Positions 16,617-25,226 of a stretch of 64,000 nt of DNA are shown here, one piece after another; the stretch's first letter is position 1; every line of letters begins with the position of its first letter. The notes beneath the pieces were generated by a model that was given only the letters and a program-made list of their open reading frames with translations, did not search any database and was not told the origin of the DNA. The position numbers were made by a program, and so were the translations under genes. The stretch covers positions 1,509,501 through 1,573,500 of the forward strand of contig NZ_CP130565.1 in the NCBI RefSeq assembly GCF_030534335.1, written 5' to 3'. The DNA comes from Marivirga harenae. Its GTDB lineage: Bacteria; Bacteroidota; Bacteroidia; Cytophagales; Cyclobacteriaceae.

Positions 16617-17654
16617 ATGAATAATAAAGGTGTTTTGAAAAAATTAACCCTATCAATTTTGTTTGTTGCTACTCTTTTCCTTGAAGGCTGTGGTCTTTTT
16701 GGAGGTGGTGCTGGCGATGGAGGTAATTTGGTAGGTGTTCCCGGTAGAGAAGGGTGGTATATGGCTACTCCTTATGGTATGAGAGCAGTTCCAGCCGGAA
16801 CTTTTCATATGGGACAAGCTGACGAAGATGTGGCAGCAAGTCAAATTAATTTTAACAGACAGGTTACAATTGGTGGGTTTTATATGGATGAAACTGAAAT
16901 TACCAATAATGAGTACCGTCAGTTTATTCAAAGAATGATGGAGGACTCAGCCTCTACTCTTGGCAGGGACTACATAATGAAGGAGCTATACCCTGACACA
17001 ACAGTGTGGATGAAGGATTTCACTAATCATATGGGAGATCCAATGCAGGAGTATTATTATATGCACCCTGCTTTCGATGATTATCCCGTTGTTGGTGTGG
17101 ATTGGGAAGCTGCTAAAGTTTTTTCTGAATGGAGAACAGACTATTTGAATTCTTATAGAGAATCATTGGGTGAGTTTCCAATGCCTGCTTTTCGTTTGCC
17201 TTCAGAAGCTGAATGGGAATACGCAGCTAGAGGAGGTAGAGATATGGCCAAGTACCCTTGGGGTAATCCTTATATAAGAAATGCGAAAGGATGTATGTTA
17301 GCTAACTTTAAACCAGGTAGAGGGAATTATTATGATGATGGAAACGCTTATACTGCAGAAGTAATGTCTTATTTCCCGAACGATTTTGGTTTATTTGATA
17401 TGTCGGGTAACGTTGCTGAATGGTGTGAGGATGCCTTTAATCCTGCATCAGTTCCTTTGGTTTGGGATTTAAATCCAACATTTTTTGATGAAAGCGAACC
17501 TAGAAAAGTTATTAGGGGAGGTTCATGGAAAGACATTGCTTTTTATCTTGAAACAGGTACTAGAGCATTCGAACATAAAGATTCAACAAGAGCTTATATA
17601 GGATTTAGATGTGCAATGACTTACCTTGGCAGGTCATCAGGTGCAGAATTTTAA
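16617..17654 (+). CDS. gldK: T9SS/gliding lipoprotein GldK (PorK)
   Basis: A 345-residue lipoprotein: signal peptide with lipobox LEGC (Cys25), a glycine-rich linker, then a formylglycine-generating-enzyme-like (SUMF1) domain from ~55 to 338. Visible signatures are GTFHMGQADED, MDETEITNNEYRQFI, FRLPSEAEWEYAARGG, MSGNVAEWCED, VIRGGSWKD and FRCAMTYL. In GldK/PorK this fold is structural: with GldN it forms the ring under the outer membrane through which T9SS cargo and gliding force are coordinated. It is first in the gldKLMN block. Cysteine content does not suggest oxidase activity, consistent with the family. Confidence 0.96.
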   Translation: MNNKGVLKKLTLSILFVATLFLEGCGLFGGGAGDGGNLVGVPGREGWYMATPYGMRAVPAGTFHMGQADEDVAASQINFNRQVTIGGFYMDETEITNNEYRQFIQRMMEDSASTLGRDYIMKELYPDTTVWMKDFTNHMGDPMQEYYYMHPAFDDYPVVGVDWEAAKVFSEWRTDYLNSYRESLGEFPMPAFRLPSEAEWEYAARGGRDMAKYPWGNPYIRNAKGCMLANFKPGRGNYYDDGNAYTAEVMSYFPNDFGLFDMSGNVAEWCEDAFNPASVPLVWDLNPTFFDESEPRKVIRGGSWKDIAFYLETGTRAFEHKDSTRAYIGFRCAMTYLGRSSGAEF

Positions 17655-17711
17655 TTGACTTTTTAAAAAAATAAAACAATATTTAGACATTAACCATAAA
17701 AAACTACAAAC

Positions 17712-18524
17712 ATGAGTAATAAAAAAGGCGGATTTCAGGAGTTATTATTCAAGACCATAATGCCTAAGGTGTATGGTATTGGTGCGGCAATCGTAATTAT
17801 CGGTGCCATGTTTAAGATTCTTCACCTTCCAGGTGCATCTTTTATGTTGGGTGTTGGTTTAAGTACTGAGGCCATAATTTTCTTATTGAGTGCATTTGAA
17901 CCTGCACATGACGAAGTTGATTGGAGTAAAGTATATCCAGAGTTGGCGGAAGAATTTGATGAAGAACCAGCCCCAAGGAAAAAACAAATATCTTCTGTGT
18001 CTGGAGGTTCTGCTTCACAACAATTAGACAAGGTTTTGGAGGAAGGGAAAATTGGTCCAGAACTAATAAAGAGCTTAGGAGATGGAATGAAAAGCATGGC
18101 AGACTCTGCCAAACAAATGTCTAATTTAAGTAATGCAGCCGTTGCAACTAATGATTATGCTAACAACGTTAAGCAAGCTAGCAAGTCTTTATTAGAAATG
18201 AATAAATCTTATGACACTACTGTTAAAGCAATGTCTGAGATGTCAAACGCTTCGATGGATGCTAAATCGTATCATTCACAAGTACAAGCGGTAACCAAAA
18301 ACTTGACGGCATTGAATCAAGTGTATGAGATGGAATTGCAAGATTCTCAAAACCATGTTAAAGCGATGAATAAGTTCTACAAGAATTTGTCAACTGCTTT
18401 AGATAGTATGACTGAGGCGAGTAAAGATACTGCACAGTTCCAAACAGAAGTTAAAAACTTAACAACTAATCTTTCTCAGTTAAATAAGGTATATGGCAAT
18501 ATGCTATCTGCTATGAAAGGTTAA
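17712..18524 (+). CDS. gldL: T9SS/gliding motor protein GldL
   Basis: A 270-residue inner-membrane stator-like protein. Two transmembrane helices lie at ~18-38 and ~43-60, followed by a long cytoplasmic helical tail with heptad-like repeats (MNKSYDTTVKAMSEMS and similar segments). Lys35 (MFKILH) and Glu53 (LSTEAI) occupy the places of the conserved intramembrane Lys and Glu reported as needed for proton-driven torque in GldL; this matching is from memory. Together with GldM it forms the asymmetric rotary complex that energises T9SS and gliding. The gap to gldM is only 31 bases. Confidence 0.96.
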   Translation: MSNKKGGFQELLFKTIMPKVYGIGAAIVIIGAMFKILHLPGASFMLGVGLSTEAIIFLLSAFEPAHDEVDWSKVYPELAEEFDEEPAPRKKQISSVSGGSASQQLDKVLEEGKIGPELIKSLGDGMKSMADSAKQMSNLSNAAVATNDYANNVKQASKSLLEMNKSYDTTVKAMSEMSNASMDAKSYHSQVQAVTKNLTALNQVYEMELQDSQNHVKAMNKFYKNLSTALDSMTEASKDTAQFQTEVKNLTTNLSQLNKVYGNMLSAMKG

Positions 18525-18555
18525 TTTGTTTTTAAAGCTTAAAATATAAATCTAT

Positions 18556-20142
18556 ATGGCTGGAGGAAAAGAAACCCCAAGACAGAAGATGATCGGCATG
18601 ATGTACCTGGTACTGACTGCCCTTTTGGCGCTTAACGTTAGTGTTACGGTACTCGACAAATTCATCGACATAAATAACTCCTTAGAAGTATCTGTTGATG
18701 CCGCTAAAGAGCAGAATGGTAATACGCTTCGCAGAATTGAAAATGCTGTAGAGGAATCCGGTAGTCGCCCAGATGATGTGAAAATCTTGGATAAGGCTAA
18801 AGAGATTCGTCAAAAGACCAGAGAGATGGTTAATGAATTGGCAACTTACAAAGAAACTTTTGTTAAAATCACTGGTGATAGAGACGAAAATGGTGACTTA
18901 GTAGGTAAAACTGATTATGACAGAGTTAGTAACTATATGTTACCTGAAAACGAAAATAATGGAATAGCACTTCAAAAGGAGCTAAATGAATATTCGAAGT
19001 ATATCGATCAGGCAGTTGGTGATTCTGCGGTTTCGTTCGATTTATTAGCGCTTGACGCCAATGAAAATCCTCGTTTTCAAAATGATCCTAATCAAAAAGG
19101 TAAAGATTGGGCTACTTTAGAATTTATGGGCTCTCCAACTCCTGCAGCTCTAGCAACTATCAGTGACTACCAAAACAAAGTTATGGCTTATGAGTCAAGA
19201 GCTTTAGATTTGTTAGCAAGAAAAGTGGGTGCTGGTGATTTGAAATTTGATTTAATTCGATTGGTTGCTTTACCGGAATCCAAAGTTGTTGCAGCTGGGG
19301 CTAAGTATAAAGCTGACCTTATAGTAGCGGCATCTTCTTCCGCGGAAGATCCTGAAATGACTTTTAATGGTAATGAAATTGATGTTGAAAATGGGAACGG
19401 TAAAATCGAATTTACTGTAACTCCAGCTGGTTCTTACGGTGAAGAGGGTACAGCAAGAAAAACTTATGAAGCAACTGCAAAATTAAAAGACAGTGTTTAT
19501 CGTGAGGAGATTGAATACTTTGTTGCGGAACCTGTAATCCAAGTACAATCTGCTGCTCTAAGCCAGTTGTATCTGAATTGCGGAAATGAATTAGACGTAT
19601 TGGTTCCTGCCTTAGGAACTTCATATAATCCTTCATTTTCAGTTCAAGGCGGAACTTCTATCCAAGGACAAGCAAGAGGTAGGGTAACAATTATACCGAA
19701 CGCTCCAAAAGTAACTTTAGGGGTAAGTTCTGGAAGTACCAAAATAGGCAATAAGGTTTTCGATGTTCGTAGAATACCTAAACCTGACGTGCAAGTATTT
19801 GCTGGTTCTAAACCAGTGAACTTGAAGCAAGGTGAAAAAGCTACTGCTTTACGTGTATTGAGGGTAGAGGCCATTCCTGATGACAACTTTAAAGCACAAT
19901 TACCAAAGGATGCTCAATACAAAGTAACTAGGTGGACAATCACCTTAGCCAGAGGGCCTAGACCTGTTGGTCAGCCTATAAAAGCTACAAGTGAAACTGT
20001 GAATATATCACAGTTGATGTCCAATGCAAGACCAGGAGATAGATTGGTAGTGCAGGTAGATCAAGTATTAAGAAGAAATTTTAGAGGAAATACTGAAGAG
20101 GTAGCGCTAGGTGAGCAAGTCTTCCCGATTACTCTAAATTAA
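18556..20142 (+). CDS. gldM: T9SS/gliding motor protein GldM
   Basis: A 528-residue protein. The short N-terminal MAGGKETPRQKMIG leads into a single transmembrane helix (~13-33, MMYLVLTALLALNVSVTV) with the conserved Arg9 just before it. The rest is periplasmic: a helical first domain (to ~220) and then beta-rich domains ending at GEQVFPITLN. GldM dimers pair with GldL pentamers and transmit torque across the periplasm to the GldK/GldN ring. Length is normal for the family. It is the third gene of the block and lies 24 bases before gldN. Confidence 0.96.
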   Translation: MAGGKETPRQKMIGMMYLVLTALLALNVSVTVLDKFIDINNSLEVSVDAAKEQNGNTLRRIENAVEESGSRPDDVKILDKAKEIRQKTREMVNELATYKETFVKITGDRDENGDLVGKTDYDRVSNYMLPENENNGIALQKELNEYSKYIDQAVGDSAVSFDLLALDANENPRFQNDPNQKGKDWATLEFMGSPTPAALATISDYQNKVMAYESRALDLLARKVGAGDLKFDLIRLVALPESKVVAAGAKYKADLIVAASSSAEDPEMTFNGNEIDVENGNGKIEFTVTPAGSYGEEGTARKTYEATAKLKDSVYREEIEYFVAEPVIQVQSAALSQLYLNCGNELDVLVPALGTSYNPSFSVQGGTSIQGQARGRVTIIPNAPKVTLGVSSGSTKIGNKVFDVRRIPKPDVQVFAGSKPVNLKQGEKATALRVLRVEAIPDDNFKAQLPKDAQYKVTRWTITLARGPRPVGQPIKATSETVNISQLMSNARPGDRLVVQVDQVLRRNFRGNTEEVALGEQVFPITLN

Positions 20143-20166
20143 TAGAATTTAAGAAATTAACAGGTT

Positions 20167-21051
20167 ATGAAAAAGTTTGTGATATTAGCGTTGGGAGTTG
20201 TGTTGATGGTTGTTGTACAACCGTCAAAAGCTCAAGAATCGGCAAATGATGGGTATAATCCAAATTCGGTTTACCCAATTCATGAGGACGATATGTTTTT
20301 TAAGAAGCGTGTTTGGAGACGAATGGATTTGAAGGAAAAGCAAAACAAGCCATTCTTTTCATCTAATAATGAAATTACCAAACATATAGTAAATGCTGCC
20401 AAAGCAGGAATACTTCCTATCTACAAAGGGGACTCCATGGTTAATAGAATGACCAAAGAGGAATTCTTGGAAAAATTGGAAGACCCAAGCTTGAAAGATA
20501 TGAATATGGGTGGTGCTGACGATGGTTGGGGAGATTCTGGTGGTGATGCATGGGGTAGTGATGATGGATGGGGTGATACAGCTGATGCTGCAGAAGAGGA
20601 AGAAGAAAGTGCTCCAACTACAGAGATTTCTACCCAATTTACAGTTAGGCAGATGTCAACCTTGGAAATAGTAGAGGATATGATATTTGATAAGCAGCGT
20701 TCCGTGCTAGTTTGGGATATTCAAGCTGTAAAAATTATTATTCCTGCGGCAAACTTTACTTCAGGCGTTGAAAGAACAGTTGGGGTTTTTAAATATCTTG
20801 ATTTGGTGGATCTGTTTAGAAGCAATCCAGAACAAATGATTTGGTTTAATCCGCAAAACAGTGCTGAGCATAAAAATTTAGCAGATGCTTTTGCTTTAAG
20901 ATTGTTCAATGCCAGAATCGTGAAGGTTGCTAACCCTGATGATAACATGATTATTGACGTGTATTCGGAATCACCTAAGCAAGGTATAATGGCCTCTCAG
21001 TGGTTAGAATATGAATTAATGGAAAAAGAACACGAATTGTGGTCTTATTGA
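20167..21051 (+). CDS. gldN: T9SS/gliding ring protein GldN (with low-complexity acidic insert)
   Basis: A 294-residue periplasmic protein: signal peptide to about residue 22 (SKAQ), N-terminal segment YNPNSVYPIHEDDMFFKKRVWRRMDL, and C-terminal domain (TQFTVRQMSTLEIVEDMIFD, SVLVWDIQAVKI) typical of GldN/PorN. It forms the periplasmic ring with GldK and contacts GldM. Between about residues 115 and 152 is an insert made of Gly, Trp and Asp repeats (GWGD, AWGSDDGWGD) and then a run of Glu. This stretch is unusual for the family as I know it and is probably disordered. It ends the porP-gldKLMN block before a strong terminator. Confidence 0.95.
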   Translation: MKKFVILALGVVLMVVVQPSKAQESANDGYNPNSVYPIHEDDMFFKKRVWRRMDLKEKQNKPFFSSNNEITKHIVNAAKAGILPIYKGDSMVNRMTKEEFLEKLEDPSLKDMNMGGADDGWGDSGGDAWGSDDGWGDTADAAEEEEESAPTTEISTQFTVRQMSTLEIVEDMIFDKQRSVLVWDIQAVKIIIPAANFTSGVERTVGVFKYLDLVDLFRSNPEQMIWFNPQNSAEHKNLADAFALRLFNARIVKVANPDDNMIIDVYSESPKQGIMASQWLEYELMEKEHELWSY

Positions 21052-21075
21052 TCAAAAGATTTAGAATTGTTCAAG

Positions 21076-21095
21076 AGGAAGGTGTATACCTTCCT
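21076..21095. terminator. Strong terminator between gldN and uvrC
   Basis: Perfect 8-bp stem AGGAAGGT/ACCTTCCT with loop GTAT, followed on the plus strand by seven T. It closes the gldKLMN block and sits at the 3' end of uvrC, so it may act in both directions. Confidence 0.9.
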
Positions 21096-21099
21096 TTTT

Positions 21100-22893
21100 T
21101 TATTTAAAGGCTTTTATGATTAACTCGGCCTTAGAGTTGCCTACAATTTTACTAAGATTTTCAAAAGAAGCTTCTTTTATCTTCTTTACAGATTTGAAAT
21201 GATTGAGTAACTGGTCGATTGTTTTTTCTCCAATTCCTTCAATTCCTTCTAGTTCAGTAGTGAAACTATTCTTGCTCCTGATTTGTCTGTGGAAGGTGAT
21301 GGCAAAGCGGTGTGCTTCATCTCTAAGTCGCTGAATTAACTTTAATGACTCGCTTTTCTTGCTGATATGGACTGGATAGGGATCTTCGGGAAAGTATATT
21401 TCCTCTAGTCTTTTAGCAATGCCTATTATTGGAATTTTGCCGTATAGTTCCAATTCATTTAATGCTTTTACTGCTGCACTTAGCTGACCTTTTCCTCCGT
21501 CTATTACAATTAAATTGGGTAAATCTTGCTGTTCATCTAGTATTCTTTTGTATCGTCTTCCTACAATTTCTGTCATAGAGGCAAAATCATCTGGGCCAAT
21601 CACAGTTTTAACATGATAATGTCTGTACTCACTCTTTTTGGGTCGAGCATTCTTGAAGTGAACCATAGACGCTGTTGGATTGGTGCCTTGCATGTTGGAG
21701 TTGTCAAAACATTCAATTTTAAGGGGAAGCTCCTTTAGGCGAAGGTCTGTCTGGAGTTGCTTTAGTACCCTAAGTTCTTTTATCTTACTGGACTCATTTT
21801 GATTCAGTTTTTCCTTTTTAAAGAACAAAGCGTTTTTCAAACTCATTTCAACAAGTTTCTTTTTGTCCCCAATTTGAGGTTTAATAAAATGAAAACTCTC
21901 TGCTAAGTTCTCAATCTCGATATTTGTTAAAATTTCATTTGTAGTACTCTCATAGAGCTTCCGTAAATCGATTAATGCTAATAGTAGTAATTCTTGATCT
22001 GACTCGTCTAGCTTCTTTTTTAATTCAATCGTCTTGGTTACATTAATGCTTCCGTTTTTCACACGCATGTAATTGACAAATGCATATTTATCCTCCGATA
22101 TAATGCTACACACATCGATATCTGTAAGTCTTGGATTAACAACTAGTGATCTGCTATGAAATTTCTCTAGGAGGTCGAACTTTTCTTTAAATTTATGTGC
22201 CTTTTCAAAATCTAGTTCATCAGCTGCACTTTGCATATTCTCTTTGAAGTGTAGCTTAGGGATATTTAGATTTCCCTTTAGTATTTCAGCTGCTTGGTTA
22301 ATATCTTTTTGATAGTTATCATGATTTTGTAAGCCTTCACATGGCCCCTTACAATTGCCAATATGGTATTCAAGACAAACCTTAAATTTTCCTGTTTTAA
22401 TATTCTGATCTGTAAGATTTAGTTTACAGGTTCTAATAGTATATAACTTCCTAATTAATTCTAAGACATTGTTCATTGCCCTCACACTAGCATACGGGCC
22501 AAAATATGTTCCGTTTCTAGGAATTCTCTTTCGAGTTGAAATAATTCTTGGGAAAGGCTCATTTGTAATACACAAATAAGGGAAGGATTTATCGTCCTTC
22601 AGTAGAATGTTGTATTTAGGTTGTAACTCCTTTATTAATGAGTTTTCAAGAAGAAGGGCATCAAATTCGGAGTTGACAATTGCTATTTCAATTTTTTCAA
22701 TCTCGCGAACTAATCTTATTGTTTTTCTATTATGATTTGCAGATTTATTGAAATAGCTTGATACCCTATTTTTTAAATTTTTTGCTTTTCCTACATAAAT
22801 TATTTCCCCAGATGAATTATGAAATTTGTAAACCCCAGGTAGTTTAGGTAATTCATTTAAATCTTGAGGCTTGAGAAATACCGCATCGTACAT
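21100..22893 (-). CDS. uvrC: Excinuclease ABC subunit C
   Basis: A 597-residue cytoplasmic nuclease of nucleotide excision repair that makes the 3' and 5' incisions around DNA damage after UvrB loading. It has an N-terminal GIY-YIG domain (LPGVYKFHNSSGEIIYVGKAKNL, residues ~18-95), a Cys-containing centre (CLEYHIGNCKGPCEG), a UVR motif around 205-240, an RNase H-like endonuclease domain (IECFDNSNMQG, IVIDGGKGQL) and a C-terminal helix-hairpin-helix (LEGIEGIGEKTIDQLL). It is last in a minus-strand run after PBP1A, with an 11-base gap, so probably in one transcript. uvrB is encoded 30 kb away. Confidence 0.97.
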   Translation of the reverse strand: MYDAVFLKPQDLNELPKLPGVYKFHNSSGEIIYVGKAKNLKNRVSSYFNKSANHNRKTIRLVREIEKIEIAIVNSEFDALLLENSLIKELQPKYNILLKDDKSFPYLCITNEPFPRIISTRKRIPRNGTYFGPYASVRAMNNVLELIRKLYTIRTCKLNLTDQNIKTGKFKVCLEYHIGNCKGPCEGLQNHDNYQKDINQAAEILKGNLNIPKLHFKENMQSAADELDFEKAHKFKEKFDLLEKFHSRSLVVNPRLTDIDVCSIISEDKYAFVNYMRVKNGSINVTKTIELKKKLDESDQELLLLALIDLRKLYESTTNEILTNIEIENLAESFHFIKPQIGDKKKLVEMSLKNALFFKKEKLNQNESSKIKELRVLKQLQTDLRLKELPLKIECFDNSNMQGTNPTASMVHFKNARPKKSEYRHYHVKTVIGPDDFASMTEIVGRRYKRILDEQQDLPNLIVIDGGKGQLSAAVKALNELELYGKIPIIGIAKRLEEIYFPEDPYPVHISKKSESLKLIQRLRDEAHRFAITFHRQIRSKNSFTTELEGIEGIGEKTIDQLLNHFKSVKKIKEASFENLSKIVGNSKAELIIKAFK

Positions 22894-22904
22894 TTCACAA
22901 TTTT

Positions 22905-25199
22905 TTATTGTATGCCATCAACATCCAATTTTTGAATTTGTTCAGTGGAATCGGTTACATTGTTTTGTTGCATCATATATTGCTCACAATCCAATTCTAT
23001 GGACAGAGTAGATGGTTTTTTAAATTCTCCTTTACTTACTGCTAACTCCTCATCTTCGTAAACTTTCTTCATAAATTTCTCCCAGATTGGCATTGCCATT
23101 CTTGCTCCTTGCCCCAAACCAATATTTCGGAAATGTATACTTCTATCGTCTCCCCCAACCCACGCGCCAGCAGCGATGTCCTTGGTTACACCAACAAACC
23201 AACCATCTGAATAATTTTGAGTGGTCCCAGTTTTTGCTCCTATTTCATTTTCCTCTCTTAATTCCCTATCCAAGCCTAAAGCAGTGCCGCCTGAAATTTC
23301 GGTGGATCCTTTCAACATATGAAGCATGGCATAGGCAGTTTCAGAACTTAATGCCTCTCCAGTTTTAGGGACAAATTGCTTTAATATCTTTCCGTTTTTA
23401 TCCTCAATCCTTTCAATGTAAAATGGTTTAGTATAAAAGCCTTCGTTCACAAAAGTACTGTAAGCACCAATTAACTCATAAATTGATACATCCGAAGTGC
23501 CTAAACACAATGAAGGAACTGCATCTAAAGGACTTTCTATACCAAGTCTTTGAGCATAGTTGACCACAGTTTGAGGACCGATTTTCTTCATAACGTAAGC
23601 AGTTCCAGAGTTTAGTGACCGAGCCATAGCTTGCCTTAAGGTCATGGTTTCTCCTGAAAACTTCCCATCTGAGTTAGAAGGTGTCCAAGTTGGTGGATCT
23701 CCTGGGACTTCAAATGTAACAGGCACATCTTCTATTTGGTAACAAGGAGAATATCCGTTATCAATTGCAGCTGCATAAACAAGTGGCTTAAATGTGGATC
23801 CAGGTTGTCTTCTTCCCTGTTTTACATGGTCATATTTAAAATACTTATAGTTAATGCCCCCTACCCAAGCCTTGATGTGACCATTATTAGGGTTCATGGC
23901 CATAAATCCAGCGTGTAGGAATTGCTTGAAATAACGAATTGAATCCATTGTGCTCAGTACTGTATCAATTTCACCCCCCCAACTAAAAACCTTCATAGAT
24001 CTGGGTTCCTTTAGCTTTTGAAATATTTTCTTTTCATCATTTCCAAACTCATCTTTCCAATATTTATAGGCTTGTGTTTTTCTAGCTTCATTTTCAACAA
24101 AGTCTTTTATTACTCTTCCGGATTCATCTCTCCAAGGCGCTTTCCCTTCCCAATGTTCATCGAAAAGCTCCTGTTGGAACTTCATGTGTTCTTCAACAGC
24201 CTCCTCAGCATACTTTTGCATCCTACTGTCGATGGTCGTATAAATTCTTAAACCATCTTCATAGAGATCGTAGCCATTAGCTTTGCTCCAGGCCAAAAGA
24301 TCCCATAAAATAACTCCTCTGAAGTATGTAGCAAGTCCATCATTATGATTTTCAACGTCATAATCTAATTCTATCGGTTTGCTTGATAATGAATCATAAG
24401 CGGTGTCATCTATATAACTATATTTTCTCATTTGATTCATTACAGTATTTCTCCTTTGAAATGCATTTTCAGGCTGGTAAACCGGGCTGTACAAATTCGG
24501 ATTTTTGCATAGACCAACTAAAACAGCTGCTTCAGGAATCGTTAGTTGGTCAGGAGTAGTATTAAAAAATGTTTTGGAAGCTGTTTTTATCCCAAATGCA
24601 TTACTTCCGAATTCAAATGTATTGAGGTACATTGCGATAATCTCCTTCTTGGTATAGGATCTTTCTAATTCTACAGCAACTATCCATTCTTTCATTTTGG
24701 CTATTACTAAACCTAGAACAGGAACATTATTTAAACTTCCATTTGATAAATCGCTTCGTGTCCTAAATAATATTTTGGCCAATTGTTGTGAAATTGTACT
24801 TCCCCCACCAGCACTTTTATCAAACATTAGAATAGATTTGAAGAATACTCGTCCCAAACCTCTAAGATCAATACCTGAATGCTCAGTAAAGCGTATGTCC
24901 TCTGTGGCGATTAGTGCATTTACAACATTAGGAGAAAGTTCATCAAAAGTCACTTGACTTCTGTTATACCTATAATATTTCCCCATTTCCTTATTATCAG
25001 CAAAGTATAAGATGGAAGACAAATCACTTTTAGGGTTTTCAAGGGATTTTAAGCCAGGTAGTTCCCCATACCAGCCGTTAAGATTAATGCTGATACTGTA
25101 AATAAATAAGGCAAAACCAATGATGGAAATAATAAAAATAGCCCACATTGCCGCTACAGCTTTAAATATCTTTGATTTTTTCATATTAGTTGAACTCAT
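22905..25199 (-). CDS. mrcA: Bifunctional penicillin-binding protein 1A
   Basis: A 764-residue class A PBP that polymerises and crosslinks peptidoglycan on the outer face of the inner membrane. It has a short cytoplasmic start, one transmembrane helix (~13-33), a glycosyltransferase domain (ALIATEDIRFTEHSGID, GGSTISQQLAKILF, ELERSYTKKEIIAMYLN) and a transpeptidase domain with catalytic Ser468 in GSTFKP, the SLNSGT element and KTGTT near residue 657. A second ATG five codons in is an alternative start. It sits between sprE/porW and uvrC on the minus strand and is likely cotranscribed with uvrC. All active-site motifs are intact. Confidence 0.95.
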   Translation of the reverse strand: MSSTNMKKSKIFKAVAAMWAIFIISIIGFALFIYSISINLNGWYGELPGLKSLENPKSDLSSILYFADNKEMGKYYRYNRSQVTFDELSPNVVNALIATEDIRFTEHSGIDLRGLGRVFFKSILMFDKSAGGGSTISQQLAKILFRTRSDLSNGSLNNVPVLGLVIAKMKEWIVAVELERSYTKKEIIAMYLNTFEFGSNAFGIKTASKTFFNTTPDQLTIPEAAVLVGLCKNPNLYSPVYQPENAFQRRNTVMNQMRKYSYIDDTAYDSLSSKPIELDYDVENHNDGLATYFRGVILWDLLAWSKANGYDLYEDGLRIYTTIDSRMQKYAEEAVEEHMKFQQELFDEHWEGKAPWRDESGRVIKDFVENEARKTQAYKYWKDEFGNDEKKIFQKLKEPRSMKVFSWGGEIDTVLSTMDSIRYFKQFLHAGFMAMNPNNGHIKAWVGGINYKYFKYDHVKQGRRQPGSTFKPLVYAAAIDNGYSPCYQIEDVPVTFEVPGDPPTWTPSNSDGKFSGETMTLRQAMARSLNSGTAYVMKKIGPQTVVNYAQRLGIESPLDAVPSLCLGTSDVSIYELIGAYSTFVNEGFYTKPFYIERIEDKNGKILKQFVPKTGEALSSETAYAMLHMLKGSTEISGGTALGLDRELREENEIGAKTGTTQNYSDGWFVGVTKDIAAGAWVGGDDRSIHFRNIGLGQGARMAMPIWEKFMKKVYEDEELAVSKGEFKKPSTLSIELDCEQYMMQQNNVTDSTEQIQKLDVDGIQ

Positions 25200-25226
25200 A
25201 AATTTGCAGTCAAATCTAAAAAATGC

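Noticed and set aside
20509-20622. GWGD repeats as a T9SS C-terminal sorting signal
   Set aside because: They are in the middle of GldN, not at the C-terminus, and lack the beta-strand pattern of sorting domains.
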